DNA of 64,000 bases, taken from NCBI GenBank assembly GCA_030407085.1, contig CM059587.1, positions 85,015,001-85,079,000 on the forward strand. The letters are read 5' to 3'. Below are positions 53,650 to 64,000 of this stretch, piece by piece. Both the position numbers and the translations under genes were made by a program. Source of the DNA: Trichopria drosophilae. Its lineage: Eukaryota > Arthropoda > Insecta > Hymenoptera > Diapriidae. Below the pieces are notes generated by a model. That model saw only the letters and a list, made by a program, of their open reading frames with translations. It did not search any database and was not told the origin of the DNA. The first letter of the stretch is position 1. Each line of letters opens with the position of its first letter.

Positions 53650-55780
53650 ATGAAGTATCAGCTTTTGTATTGAAAATAGGACTAGCGGCAGCGAGAGTAA
53701 CTAAATTTCGAGCAGTGGGTACTTATGTTGTCCCATTTAAATACTGAATTAGACACTGAAATTTAACTTAATTAAACACTTACATTCGTACTTATTTTAA
53801 CTACTTTAGGATAGTTATTGCAACTAATGAAATCCAGATAAGAAACCACTAAATTATTCCAAGTAGTGTAAGGTAATAAAATTTGTTAAAATATTTTCTC
53901 AAAGTACTAAAACTCAGTGAATTAAATACACTACTAGCAATTAGTACAATTCAATACTATTTAAATAGTTAAATATTGAATGACTAATCGAAACAGTAAA
54001 TAATAAATCACATTTAAAGTTTAATCAGATTTGTTTACGCGATTTCATTTTTTATTTCGATTTTGGCAACTACTCAATGTTTAAGAGTAAAAGTCAGATT
54101 TATTTATAGAATAATGAAATTAATAAACTAAACATTTATTTAAAAACACTTCCTAAAATCTTGTGGTAGGAAAGAAGTGAAATTAGAAAAAAAAACACGT
54201 AATTGACTTGTTATAGATTGTAAGTAGAGAACTAAAAATTAGGTAATGGCAATACGATACTAATCTCCTGTATTATCGACGTTAACTTTAATTAGTCATG
54301 ATACACTAACTTAATTCGTATACACTTTAAACTTAATTTATGTGCCCGATCATTGAACTTAGGATCCATTCGGAAGTTCGCAACTTAAGTTTAGACGTCT
54401 AATGTTGTGCTACTACAACTTGCCCGTTCAAGATTTCAAACTTAGATCCAACACTGGAACTTTCTACTTAAAATCCGAATTTTCCTAACATCCGGCTAAT
54501 TACGGAAATTTAAACTTGCCGGTAAATGTTTCGATGAAACTTTAATTCGTATTGCCTAATTGAAACTCGTAAACGGTGGAAGTTTTAATTCGTTATAATA
54601 AAAGTGTTCTGCAAATAATGATTAACGAAGTTCCTGAAATACGAAGCTTTTTGTTACGTAAATGGAAAATGGAGTTGTAGAAATCGCCTGAAATAAAACG
54701 TTCCGTTTACCCTGTAAACACGCGAGATGAATACAGTAAACAAAATGTGAATTCCAGTAATTGTTTCACGCAAGTGATATGACAATGTCATGTGTGTCAC
54801 TACAAAAAAATCATCAATGTCAACATGACGACGATCATTTTCGATTTACTCAGCGCGATTACTCCAAAAGTTATTTACTGTACTAGGTAAAGTAATGTAG
54901 TGAACAAAGAATACGGTAGTATGTTAAAAAAATGACCGAAAAATAGTTTCATTTAGTTCAATTTAGTTTAGTAATATTCTTCAAAATGAACTCTTAAAGA
55001 CAATTAATTTCTAGGAAAATAAAAGGTTTTATAATATTGGTTATGTTTATCAATAAATAGACTGAGGAAGATTTTCAGAGGTTAGTGTCTTTCCGCAACG
55101 CTAGGTGGCAAACAAATCCGAATATGAAGTGAGCCGTATTCATTTGAATTAAATTGATATGAGATAATTAAATATCATTATTGTTATTATATAAGGTAAG
55201 TTTATGTTAAAAACATTTCATTTTGAGAAATCATTAACTATAAATTCATTTTTTGTACTCGAATTCATAATATCAGCGACTTTAAAAATGGTTTTAGAAG
55301 AATCAGTCCACCATTTTGAATTTTATTAAATTGACCTCAAACTTGTAAGTAGGCTAAAAAGAAATTATTATTATTTGATAACTCAACACTTAGTTCGAAC
55401 TAAATTTAGTAAAAAATTTGTGAAAATTTATTTTAGGTTCTTAGGTAGATATTTGTTATTGTATTAGTATAATTTTAATAAGGATTATTTTTATGATTTA
55501 TTAAAAGTATACCAAATTATTCGATAATAAATTTAATAGATAGAAAATTCAAATACAGTAAGTGAAAATCTTTTTGTTTGTGTTTGTAATATACTTAAAT
55601 TTAATACGAGTTTAAACGATGTGTTAAGTAAGTAAAAGTATTACAGTGATGGACAGTAAAGTTCTTCAACTGCTAGTAAAAGTGAACAATTGGTCCCTCG
55701 TCCAGTAGATCAAGATAAGAAGTCACGTGATCCTAGGTCATACACAAGAGAATCCATGACGTCGTACAACAAACAAACAA
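53650..55780. other. AT-rich DNA, no gene seen
   Basis: Largely A/T-rich. A mixed patch at 54340-54730 has recurring AACTTA words at irregular spacing. A solo CTCF-like terminus lies at 55099 (CGCTAGGTGGCAAACAAATC). A GCCAT-like module lies at about 55300. No gene or RNA is supported. Confidence 0.35.
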
Positions 55781-56210
55781 AATAAAACAGATCGAGATGT
55801 CTTCAGGTATTACATGTGCTCTTATCCAAAAGGTTCGATTTGCCAATGGCGTAACAAGCGAACGATTCTGCATTTTATTGCCCGGTCATTGTACGCGACG
55901 TTTGTTACGACTTTTTCAAATACCGTTACGTCACGTTAAGGCACTCGTTGAAACGCCAAGGCCGCCAATTTTTATTCGATTTTAATTATCTGCGCTTAAA
56001 ATCAGCGACGAACCATTTACGCCCGCCAAGCGATACATGAAAAGTCTCCATTAGAATTAAAATCGAATTGTTTTCCGTTGTTGCCGCTAGGAGGGGGAGA
56101 CTTAACGAATGCTCGAAAGCTATTGAATTCCTCTGGCGATCCGATACTTTAACCTTTGACATTGAACTACATTCTTCATGTTGCAAGGAACATGCCAAAT
56201 TCCGACGATT
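55780..56210. other. CpG-bearing unique island
   Basis: Balanced composition, CpG-rich words and no repeat partner. Frames of 62 codons plus (55797-55985) and 70 codons minus (55986-56198) meet here with no recognised motif. Candidate conserved regulatory DNA. Confidence 0.33.
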
Positions 56211-56437
56211 GATTAGTTTGACACTTAGTTAGACCTGGATATAGTAAGTTTAGGGAAAATATTTAATACTGTTTCTATGAATTTAATTTTTATTGTTTGT
56301 TGACGAGAGAAACATTAGTATTCTTAAAATATGGAAAAGGATTTGGGAACTTTTTAATTAATGACTCAAATTTTCTTCTTTTTGACAGTTGAATATCCAA
56401 TAAATCGACAAGAATATAAATAGTATACATACTAAAA

Positions 56438-56628
56438 GTCGACTAATTAAATAAACAATTATAATTGTGTTATCTGGGCCTTCAGTTTTAAAAAAATGTT
56501 TATTATTCTCTAAAAGTAAATAGTAAACAAATTATATTGACAAAATTATACTAATCAAAAAGTTAATTCTACTAATCTAATAGTAAAAAAATGTTACATT
56601 TTAAGAGAAAAATTTTGATTATGGTTGA
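56438..56628 (+). repeat. Direct repeat a2 (partner at 36945-37140)
   Basis: Same ordered blocks as 36945-37140 in the same orientation. Here it is followed after only about 120 bases by the second shared block, so this locus lacks the 1.5-kb palindrome present between the blocks at 37k. Confidence 0.75.
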
Positions 56629-56747
56629 TTTATTTAAGAAATATTTAGGAAAAACACGTATTTTTAGAAATTTTTACATTTTTCCGCAATTTTTAATTCG
56701 ATAAACCGAGTAGAGCTCAATAAAAAAATCCCTTTAAACTGCAACTT

Positions 56748-56900
56748 AGTTGTCCACGTTTGTCCATAGTTTGGAATGGATCGTCATTCATTATCCATTT
56801 ATAAAAAATTGTTTGAAAAAGAAATTACCGATTTTTCGATACTTTTTCAGATAAAATCCACCATATTGTTTTTCTGCGGCAAGAAATCGCAATTTTGACG
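56748..56900 (+). repeat. Direct repeat b2 (partner at 38690-38800)
   Basis: GTCCACGTTTGTCCATAGT, CTTTTTCAGATAAAA and CCATATTGTTTTTCTG match 38690-38800. Copy b2 has an extra ~45-base segment after the first block. Confidence 0.7.
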
Positions 56901-56939
56901 CCATATTAAAAGTTAAAATTATACCCCATTAGTAAAGTA

Positions 56940-57187
56940 CAGTAGTCCTTCCCTTATTCTAATTTTTTCTCTTCTATTCTCATATTTCCCCTCACGCTTT
57001 CTCCCCACCGCACCACTATAAAGTATACGTTCATAGAAGCGCACATAACTGCGCATGCGCTGCGAAAGAGAAAGAGAGAAAAAGCGAGACAGCAAACGTT
57101 TAGTGGGAGAGAGGAGAAAATTAGAATATGAGAAGAAGGTCGCCATCTTGCCTGATTGGACAAATTAGAATAAGGGAAGGACTACTG
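56940..57187. mobile_element. TA-flanked pogo/Tc1-like MITE, copy 1
   Basis: The terminal repeats are near-perfect: CAGTAGTCCTTCCCTTATTC at the left and its inverse, GAATAAGGGAAGGACTACTG, at the right. TA flanks both sides (56938-56939 and 57188-57189). CAAGATGGCGACC lies on the minus strand at about 57140. About 248 bp. Open frames on the minus strand across it are chance. CAG...CTG ends plus TA duplication fit a pogo/Tc1-like origin, but no transposase is present. Confidence 0.88.
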
Positions 57188-57189
57188 TA

Positions 57190-57496
57190 CAGTGGTCTTC
57201 CTCTTGTTTTAATTCCTCTTATTTTAACTGCGTCCTCTATTTTAACTTTTTATCGTCACTTATGTTAACTTCTTCCCCTCATGAGTTCCCCCACCATTCG
57301 CCATTTGAAAGCGTTCAAAAGAATGTGGACTGCTGTTTGCGCTTGTGCATAGAGGTGAAAAGGACGCCACTATATCTCCTTTCTCTGTTTTTATTCTCTG
57401 ATACCGTCAGTGGTGGAGATCAAGGGAACGGTAAAATAAGGAGAGAAGTCGCCATCTTCCGGGAGTCGAAAAGTTAAAATAAGGGGAGAGCCACTA
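57190..57496. mobile_element. TA-flanked MITE abutting the previous one
   Basis: The left end CAGTGGTCTTCCTCTTGTTT pairs with the right end AAAATAAGGGGAGAGCCACT then A. TA flanks are 57188-57189 and 57497-57498. It shares its left TA with the element at 56940-57187. Related to but distinct from the CAGTAGTCC family. Non-coding. Confidence 0.75.
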
Positions 57497-57735
57497 TAAG
57501 TTGGTTTCATGACGATATTTTCATTTTTCAATTTTGCTAGAGAGCTTATAAAATGAGCTACAAATCTCGTCATTTTGATCGTTAATAAGTTAAAATACAC
57601 AGAGAGAAGACAAATTAATAATGAAACCACTTATAAAATACACGCGTAAATATGTAGCGTATTACATAACCTCAAATCAACCGCAGTTATATGATTACAC
57701 AGTCACTTTAATAAAATTTGGAGTAGTAAAAGGAA
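57365..57735 (+). repeat. Tandem duplication unit 1
   Basis: From TATCTCCTTTCTCTGTTTTT to a GTAGTAA end, this matches unit 2 at 57991-58350 base for base with scattered changes. It includes the end of the 57190-57496 MITE and a TATAAGTTGGTTTCAT / ATGAAACCACTTATA inverted repeat at 57497-57638. A copy of the CAGTAGTCC MITE (57740-57990) separates the units. Confidence 0.8.
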
Positions 57736-57739
57736 ATTA

Positions 57740-57990
57740 CAGTAGTCCTTCCCTTATTCGAATTCGTCCAGTCAGGCAAGATGGCGGCCTTCTTCCCTTA
57801 TTCTAATTTTCCCATCTCCCCCACTACTTAGATTTGTAGTCTCACTTTTGTCTCTTTTTCTTTTGTTGCGCATGCGCCGTTATTTGTCTTTAGAAAATCC
57901 ACACGTCAACACCCGTCAGTGGGGAAAACGCGCGAGGGGAAATATTAGAATAGGAGAAGAGAAAAAATTAGAATAAGGGAAGGCGTACTG
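57740..57990. mobile_element. TA-flanked pogo/Tc1-like MITE, copy 2
   Basis: The left terminus CAGTAGTCCTTCCCTTATTC is preceded by TA (57738-57739). The right terminus is a slightly decayed inverse (TAGAATAAGGGAAGGCGTAC then TG), followed by CA where TA is expected. It has an internal GCGCATGCGCC like copy 1 but in a different arrangement. CAAGATGGCGGCC lies at 57777. It sits at the junction of two tandem duplication units. Confidence 0.82.
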
Positions 57991-58350
57991 CATCTCCTTT
58001 CTCTGTTTTTCTTATCTCATACTGCCAATGGTGAAGATGAAGGGAAGCGGTAAAATAAGGGAAGAAGCCGCCATTTTCCTTGACTCGAAAAGTTAAAATA
58101 AGGGGAGGGCCACTATAAGTTGGTTTCATTATGATATTTTCATTTTTCGATTTTGCTAGAGAGCTTAAAAAATGAAATAAAAATCTCGTAATCTTGGACA
58201 TTAATGGGTTAAAATACACAGAGAGAAGACAAAGTAATAATGAAACCACATATAAAACACATGCGTAAATATGTAGCGTAGTACATAACCTCAAATTAAC
58301 CGTAGTAATATGATTAAACAGTGACTAATAAAACTCGGTGTAGTAATATG
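57991..58350 (+). repeat. Tandem duplication unit 2
   Basis: A second copy of 57365-57735, starting CATCTCCTTTCTCTGTTTTT and including the AAAGTTAAAATAAGGGGAGG MITE end, the TATAAGTTGGTTTCAT inverted repeat (58118-58255) and the GTAGTAA tail. Most differences are single-base changes, so the duplication is not recent but still clear. Confidence 0.8.
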
Positions 58351-58639
58351 AATTTATTTCAAAATTGGAATGATTTCCAATTGTATGATCTGAAAAGTCT
58401 CGAGTATAATTAAAGTTTAACAAACTTTTCTGAACTTTATTTCTGAACTTTTATAAATGTGAAAACTTTGCACCTGAGTTTGACAAAGATTTTTTTTCTT
58501 AATCATTGACGTCATCATAAAATTCAGAAATTAACCCCAAATTTGTCCCACATTTTTAAGATGGATTTTGGATTACGTCCCTAATCTTAAAAAAATCTTA
58601 AGATCTTGAACTCGGAGCCTCGACATTGGAACAAATCAC

Positions 58640-58980
58640 ACATTTCGTTCTTTCAGGAATGCATCTGAATTAAAAGCTTGTGTCTTTGTTCTTTGTCTGC
58701 ACCCTCTCGTGCGCGTGGCTGGCTGTTAATATTGTTATTATTTCACGTTTGCGTTTCAGCGTTTGCATTTGACGTATGGTCGGGGCCTTATCTCTTTATG
58801 CCGGCTAAATTTAGCACACGCGCTAATGTACATTCAAACACGGTATTACACGTACACTCGTCCAACAGATCGGCAAAGAGCCGATTCTTTCGGATCTAAG
58901 GTCATCTCGTGCTAAATCATCGATATTCATTGTCGAGGCCATTTCAGACAAACAGTAAATGAAACCCTTTCAAATTTGAC
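58640..58980. other. CpG-bearing unique island
   Basis: Balanced composition with CpG words and a 73-codon plus-strand frame (58678-58899) beginning in a hydrophobic stretch but with no recognised family. No repeat partner. Candidate conserved DNA or exon. Confidence 0.3.
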
Positions 58981-59453
58981 GGGATTCCCATTTTTCGGGG
59001 ATTTTTGGGCGCCATTTTATTGTGAAAAATGTGGAAATTCCGAGTTATGAATGATACATAAGTAGTTAATGCCAAATTTTCGAAAATAAAAATGAAGAAT
59101 AATTGTCTCAGCTTCGATTATTTAAAATTCATTCAAAGGTTTTAATATTTCAACATTTTGTTGTATATACAAATTTTTTTGTCTATTTTTAATTGAATTG
59201 TAACAAGAAATTGTTGAATTTTTGTGTATAATGTACAAGAAATTATGGTTTCGGGTGTTTCAAAGGAAGAATCATTAATTTCAGATGAGAGTTTCGGTGC
59301 TTTTTTATTTTTAAAAATTTAGTATATAAAAGAAAGTATTATAAAAAATTATCCACGTCAAAAAACAAAAATTCAGTAATTTTTTGTGATAGTACAAGAA
59401 GAACCCAGACAATGTAACAAAACGATTTTTGTTATTAACAAGAAGAACTATTT

Positions 59454-60133
59454 TTAAGGTGGTTAGACCCCGGAATATCGTAGGTTGGGAAAAATATTTA
59501 ATAATATTTTCAAAAATCGAATTTTCATTACGAATGATATTGTTTAGAAGAGAAAGCATTATTCTTCTTGGAACAAAATTTAAACATGCAAAAATAAATT
59601 GTTAAATGATTTTTTTTTAATGACGCAAATTTTTTTCTTATCGTCTGTCAAAAATTTTTTTAAACTGAATAGATTTTAACGAATGACGGCTTATGTTTTT
59701 GATGAAAAGATTCGCTACAATTTGACCGTATTTTTGTATATTTTCTGAAGCTGACGGCAAATACCCGTGCAAATATCTCTATTTCATTTAAAAAAACTAT
59801 TACTTTATATAATTTCTGGATAAATTTAGTACTTAGGCAAAGAATTTGGAAAAATCCGTACGGTCAAGTTGTTGAGAATCTTTTTCCCAAAAAAAATATG
59901 CCGTCATTTTTTAAAATCTATACAGTTTAAAAAAATTGTTGACAGACGATAAAAAAAAATTTGCGTGATTAAAAAAAATCATTTAACAAATTATTTTTGC
60001 ATGTTTAAATTTTGTTCCAAAAAGAATAATGCTTTCTCTTTTCAACAATATCATTCGTAAAAAAAATTATATTTTTTGAAACGATATTAAATAATTTCCC
60101 CTAACCTGATTTCCCGGGGTCTAACCGCCTTAA
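59454..60133. mobile_element. 680-bp TTAA-ended palindrome with well-preserved arms
   Basis: The termini are TTAAGGTGGTTAGACCCCGG and its inverse CCGGGGTCTAACCGCCTTAA, with TTAA at 59454-59457 and about 60130. The arms stay very similar for about 230 bases (for example ATCGTCTGTCAAAAATTTTT and its complement), and the inner part also pairs (TTTGACCGTA / TACGGTCAA). No other copy is noticed in the window. TTAA ends suggest a piggyBac-like element. The 82-codon minus-strand frame (59311-59559) overlaps its left end and is not considered a gene. Confidence 0.85.
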
Positions 60134-60189
60134 GGGTTAATAAATTTCAAAAAAAAATCTTTTTTTTGACAAGATACAATTCTTCGAAA

Positions 60190-60540
60190 GAATTAAAGGA
60201 GGGGTCACGTAGCGGAAACAATAAATAGATAACAAAAGTACATAGATTTTAGATAAACGTGCGAATTTGCACGACCCAAAAATCAACGATAACTATTTTT
60301 ACTCACTCCCGACATTTGTCGAAGCGCTGCTAATATTTCATTTTACCGTGTCCGTAAATGCGAGTATAAAAAATAAAAATAGACACGGAACATTTCGGAA
60401 AAGGGAACGCTGACATAAAACGTGGATTACAAGCAGTAACACAATCCGGTTATAAAATTAAGTGTGGGCTTTCGAACGAATAAACTAAACGCATGAAGTG
60501 TTTGTACGTTACCGAAATTCAAGCGTGTAATTTAGGTTAG
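60190..60540. other. Mixed-composition unique stretch
   Basis: Slightly richer in C, G and CpG than its surroundings, with no repeat partner and no good frame. Confidence 0.28.
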
Positions 60541-60680
60541 GTGACAATTGTCCAATTGCGACTAAGAGTCACATTTTTCAAAATCTCGTGCATAATATAT
60601 TTTATCGAAATCACGAGGAGATAGAAAATATCAGGACAAAAGTTACAAAATTGAATTATTAAAATGGAAAGCAGAAAAGT

Positions 60681-61500
60681 TTTGTTCTATCACGTCAAGA
60701 TTTTGAGATATCCTAACCTATAAATACAAAAAACAATATTTTTGCTTATTCCGTACGGTTTTGTAGGGAAACAAAATTATTATTTGAAATTTGGCCTCGA
60801 CAATATTAAGGTGCTATTTGTCAACTTTAAAATGATTTTTTAGTAATCCCGATACGATTTTTTTTATTGAGTTATTAAAGATTTTGTCAGGGAAAATGAT
60901 TTTCAAACACTAAATAAATGTGTAATTACATGGAAATAACTAACAAATTGAGACCGACTTTCTGAAAATTGTTCTATTACGTCAAGATGTTGAGATATCT
61001 TAAGCAAAAAGTGCAGCAAACACAGTTTTTGCCCATTTTCAGTAAGTTTTTCTCACAATTTTACAAAAACCAGATTAAAATGCATTCATCAGAAACCTGA
61101 GTATATTTTTCCGACGGTTTTTGATGTGCTCAAAGAAAATCTTCGTCGTGTAATTGCTCTGTGGCGTTAAATTTTTGAAACATCCTAACCTAAAAGTGCA
61201 AAAAATGAAAATCATAATCCTGCCTTGACAAAAACTTCGATAACTCATTGAAAAAAAATCTTACGAAACTACAAAAAAGGATTTTAAAGTTGATGAATAA
61301 CACTTTAATCTGGTTCTTACTAAAGTGGTAACAAACATTTTGTCCCCCACAAAAACTTACTGAATATGATAAAAAACGGTGTTTGTTGCACTTTTAGGTT
61401 AGGATATCTCAAAATCTTGACAATTCTGCGGCCAAATTTGGATTTTAACACATTCGGGAAAGTATAGTCCGATTTCTGGGTATAAGCTTTGTTGGCCTGT
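60681..61500. repeat. 0.8-kb palindrome, family IV copy 2
   Basis: Homologous to 34841-35765 along its length: CACGTCAAGATTTTGAGATA, AATATTAAGGTGCTATTTGT, CTGAGTATATTTTTCCGACG and GTATAGTCCGATTTCTGGGT in the same order. It lacks the extreme left end present in copy 1. The arms pair as in copy 1. Non-coding. Confidence 0.85.
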
Positions 61501-61749
61501 GTAATCTATTCAATGGCATCTTGATAGCAATTGATAAAAAGCCGCCATATTGGAAAAATTAAAATAGAAATAAATATCGAGCAGTTTAAGTATTTTTTGT
61601 TTCTTAGATTATTTTTAAGCATTAAAATGCAACAAATATTAGTAAAAAATTAATTTTTTTGTAGTTTAAAAAAAAAATGATTAGGAAAGTACGAAGGAAT
61701 TCAAAAATGTTTTATTTCCGTGAAAACAATATTCTATATGTGGAGTTTG

Positions 61750-62220
61750 ACCTACAACTAAAAGTGGCTATAGGAAGGAAAAAGTAAAGAAGGCGAGAAG
61801 GTTTTTCCGATATTCCATGAATGGATTTTTCATGGTGCAAGATCGCTAGTGCATCTACGGTAGGAACGTTATTACTGCATTTCGACGTTACGTACTTTGA
61901 TCGACGAAGCGAAAGCCCACGTAATAAAACAAGATGTCGCAGTCCCTTTTTTGCTACATCTCGGATTTTAAATTTTTATTTATATTAAATGCGTCGGCGT
62001 TTGAAAATTGTAGCGGATGCGACAATTTCCGTTTTGAAATAAAAGTTAAAATCCAACGACGTTAGTTTGACGTCTGGCTGCCACAATTTAAATGATCGCT
62101 TTAATTGCATTGTCCTTAATTCTTAGAAATTTCGATTAAAATCGGAAACTGTCGAATCTTGGAATGGAAATTTTCTTTTCGGGAGAATCGTGAGGGAAAT
62201 GTTTTTTAAACGAGACAATG
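61750..62220. other. Mixed-composition unique island
   Basis: CpG-bearing sequence with balanced composition between AT-rich flanks and no repeat partner. No coding frame stands out. Confidence 0.3.
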
Positions 62221-62628
62221 GATCGATTCGCTAAAGAAAAATGTAGTGATATAATCAAGTTGCCTATGAAGATTCAAATAGTTAGTAATGTCTACTAAGT
62301 TGAATTTACTAAATATTTAATCGGTATCATGGTTAGTTGAAACAACTAAAACGTTTCAGTTGTATTTTCTAAATATTTGGACGCTAATCGTCAAACAAAT
62401 ATTAGTTAGTATTACTGAATTTTGTTTAATGTAATAATAAAATAAAACAGAAAAGATTTTAAAAAATTGAAAAATTAAATTATAGATTTTTAGAATTGCT
62501 TAATCTCAAGTATAGTTTTTGTCACTTTTAAGACAATGCAGTCAATTAGTATACTTAATTATTCATGAAAAAATGACCAAAACAAGGATATTTAGAAAAA
62601 AACTGTGTAATTAATTAATTAAATGACC

Positions 62629-63005
62629 TTAAGGGGGTTCTAAATTTCTCCGCCGATAAGGTAACAATTTTCACTGAAAACCGTAAATAAAAAATGGCTG
62701 AATAGATTTTTCGAAATTCGAGCTCTGTAAAGGCAATTGCAATTACTATAGACGGTTTCCTAAAAAATACCAAAGAAATTGATTGAGAACTGTTCAAGAA
62801 TTTTTGGAAATAAACCACTAATTTCCGAAAATTCTCGGTCAATTCTCAATTAGTGTCCTAAGCATCTCTGAAACCGTCTATAGTCTTTAAAATATATAAT
62901 AAATTGTCTTTAAAGGGTCCGATATTTTGAAAATGTGTCATTTTTAATTTAGAATTTTTAGAGAAACTTCCTACCTTACCGGCGGATCATTTTAGAACCC
63001 CCTTA
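62629..63005. mobile_element. GGGGGTTCTAAA-family element, copy 7 (full length)
   Basis: The best full-length copy: left end TTAAGGGGGTTCTAAATTTC, right end ATTTTAGAACCCCCTTA. Its subterminal CCGCCGATAAGGTAA pairs with TTACCGGCGGA. The centre is mirrored near 62815. About 377 bp. The 75-codon minus-strand frame (62615-62842) is one arm. Confidence 0.88.
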
Positions 63006-63424
63006 GCTCAGTAACTCGTGAAAAAAAAAACTAGTTTTTTGTGCTAAGTGTAAATAGTAACTTTTGTGTAACTAGTTACAAATTAAAAATTATCATTTGT
63101 AAACAACTTTTGTTCTATTTAGAAAGTAACGTGTTTTTTTTATTTTCGTGTAAAAATTTTTTGGATTTTTTACGAATTAGGTTATGTCAATAAAACAAAA
63201 TTTTTGCAATTTTTTGTATTCAAAAGCTTGGAATTTTCTGGATTTTCAATTTTTCCCATCATGTTTACGCTTATTTAGTTGCATTTTTCAAATTTTCTAA
63301 AAATTTGTGTCGAAAAATGAAAAATGTCGATAACCAATCGCAATAATTCCATTTTTTGAAAGCCAAAAATAAAAATTTGTTATTTTTTTTCCCCAATTTT
63401 TAGGATTTATAGGTAACCATAGGT

Positions 63425-63795
63425 GTGGGTCCAAAAACCGATAATTCAAAAAGCCGATAAGTCAAAAAACCGGCAATAGAAAAGCCGACACATACAAAAA
63501 TAGGGTGCGGGTGGATAAACCGACAAATAAAAATGCAGACAGGTCAAAAACGGACAGTCAAAAAACCGACACTTCAAAAAATGACTGTCCGCTATCTATT
63601 CTTTCTGTATCGGCTTTTTGACTGTCGGCTTTATGTCTATCGGATTTTAGACCTGTCGGCTTTTGGATTCATCGCTTTTGCGACCCGCACTCAGAAAATG
63701 ACAAGCGGGCAGTCATTTAGTTTTTTTAGTGTAGGTTTTATACTGTCCGCTTTTCGATTGTCGGTTTTTTTACATGACGGCTTTTTGATTTGCGA
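63425..63795. repeat. Inverted array of ~16-bp AAAARCCGAYAR-type repeats
   Basis: The left half (63433-63585) holds about nine units such as AAAAAGCCGATAAGTC on the plus strand. The right half (63600-63790) holds the same unit in inverse (GACTGTCGGCTTTT, GACCTGTCGGCTTTT). TAGGGTGCGGGTGG (left) and GCGACCCGCACTC (right) are also inverted. The result is a hairpin-forming element whose arms are minisatellites. The 89-codon plus-strand frame (63533-63802) only reflects the repeat. Confidence 0.8.
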
Positions 63796-64000
63796 CCAGT
63801 AGCCGATAATCATGCGCGCAACTTACCATAAAAGTTTTTGGTATTTTTCTGTTTCTAAGGGTAAAAAAAACTATTTTCTGTTTTCTCGTAGGATAAATAA
63901 ATTTTAAAAAAATCCATTCAAATTGGTGATTTGATGATTCTGGGTCGTTCCATGCGTGTTTTGGTTTTTACAATTTTTAATACGTTTCTGGATATATCGT

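Noticed and set aside
58595..58650. Possible minus-strand tRNA box B (GAGTTCAAGATC)
   Set aside because: Only a loose match to GGTTCRANYCC, with no T-arm stem and no tail.
5677..63800. CRISPR array or other prokaryotic defence locus
   Set aside because: The repeats are transposon termini, palindromes or degenerate tandem units, with no regular spacers and no associated genes. The sequence is eukaryotic in character.

Overview
This window is strongly AT-rich, gene-poor eukaryotic DNA, most likely from an insect or another arthropod. The indications are short non-autonomous DNA transposons with TA or TTAA target duplications, terminal repeats with a CGCTAGATGGCGC-type core, tRNA-like fragments, and no bacterial gene organisation. 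I recognise no complete gene, rRNA, intact tRNA or CRISPR array. The longest open frames are 60 to 178 codons and show no family I can name. A few short frames with some coding character are listed at low confidence.

Most of the recognisable content is inverted-repeat DNA. Large foldback palindromes lie at about 5677-7100, 14989-17095, 22165-24085, 26125-28745 (a nested composite), 32549-33585, 34841-35765, 37150-38680, 39710-40620, 44690-45440, 52288-53620, 59454-60133 and 60681-61500. Several fall into families: 5.7k with 37k; 15k with 17.8k and the core of 39.7k; 32.5k with 44.7k; 34.8k with 60.7k. A common terminus reads TTAACCCATTAAYGCC or TTAACCCTTTAA, which fits piggyBac-like elements duplicating TTAA. 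A smaller TTAA-flanked family (termini TTAAGGGGGTTCTAAA) has seven copies, three of them head to tail at 41027-42040. TA-flanked, pogo/Tc1-like MITEs lie at 9440-9681, 49096-49360, 56940-57187, 57190-57496 and 57740-57990. Very short palindromic elements with CTCF-like cores lie at 4010-4180, 20870-21090 and 43966-44086, with solo ends elsewhere. A 122-bp-period tandem array (2204-3075) and an inverted 16-bp minisatellite (63425-63795) complete the repeats.

Between the repeats are islands of mixed-composition, CpG-rich, apparently single-copy sequence: 1690-2060, 4400-5350, 7540-7880, 8690-9070, 17120-17660, 21360-21640, 29000-29560, 35880-36510, 38960-39500, 46780-47040, 48050-48900, 51160-51640, 55780-56210, 58640-58980, 60190-60540 and 61750-62220. 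They could be conserved regulatory DNA or scattered exons of a gene with very long introns; sequence alone does not decide.

The strongest observations are structural. Palindromic cores and termini have been recombined between element families. One arm of a palindrome preserves the empty site of an insertion in the other arm. Many otherwise unrelated palindromes carry YY1/Pho-like (CAARATGGCGGC) or CTCF-like (CGCTAGATGGCGC) motifs. All family names are inferences from termini and target duplications, because no transposase is present in the window.
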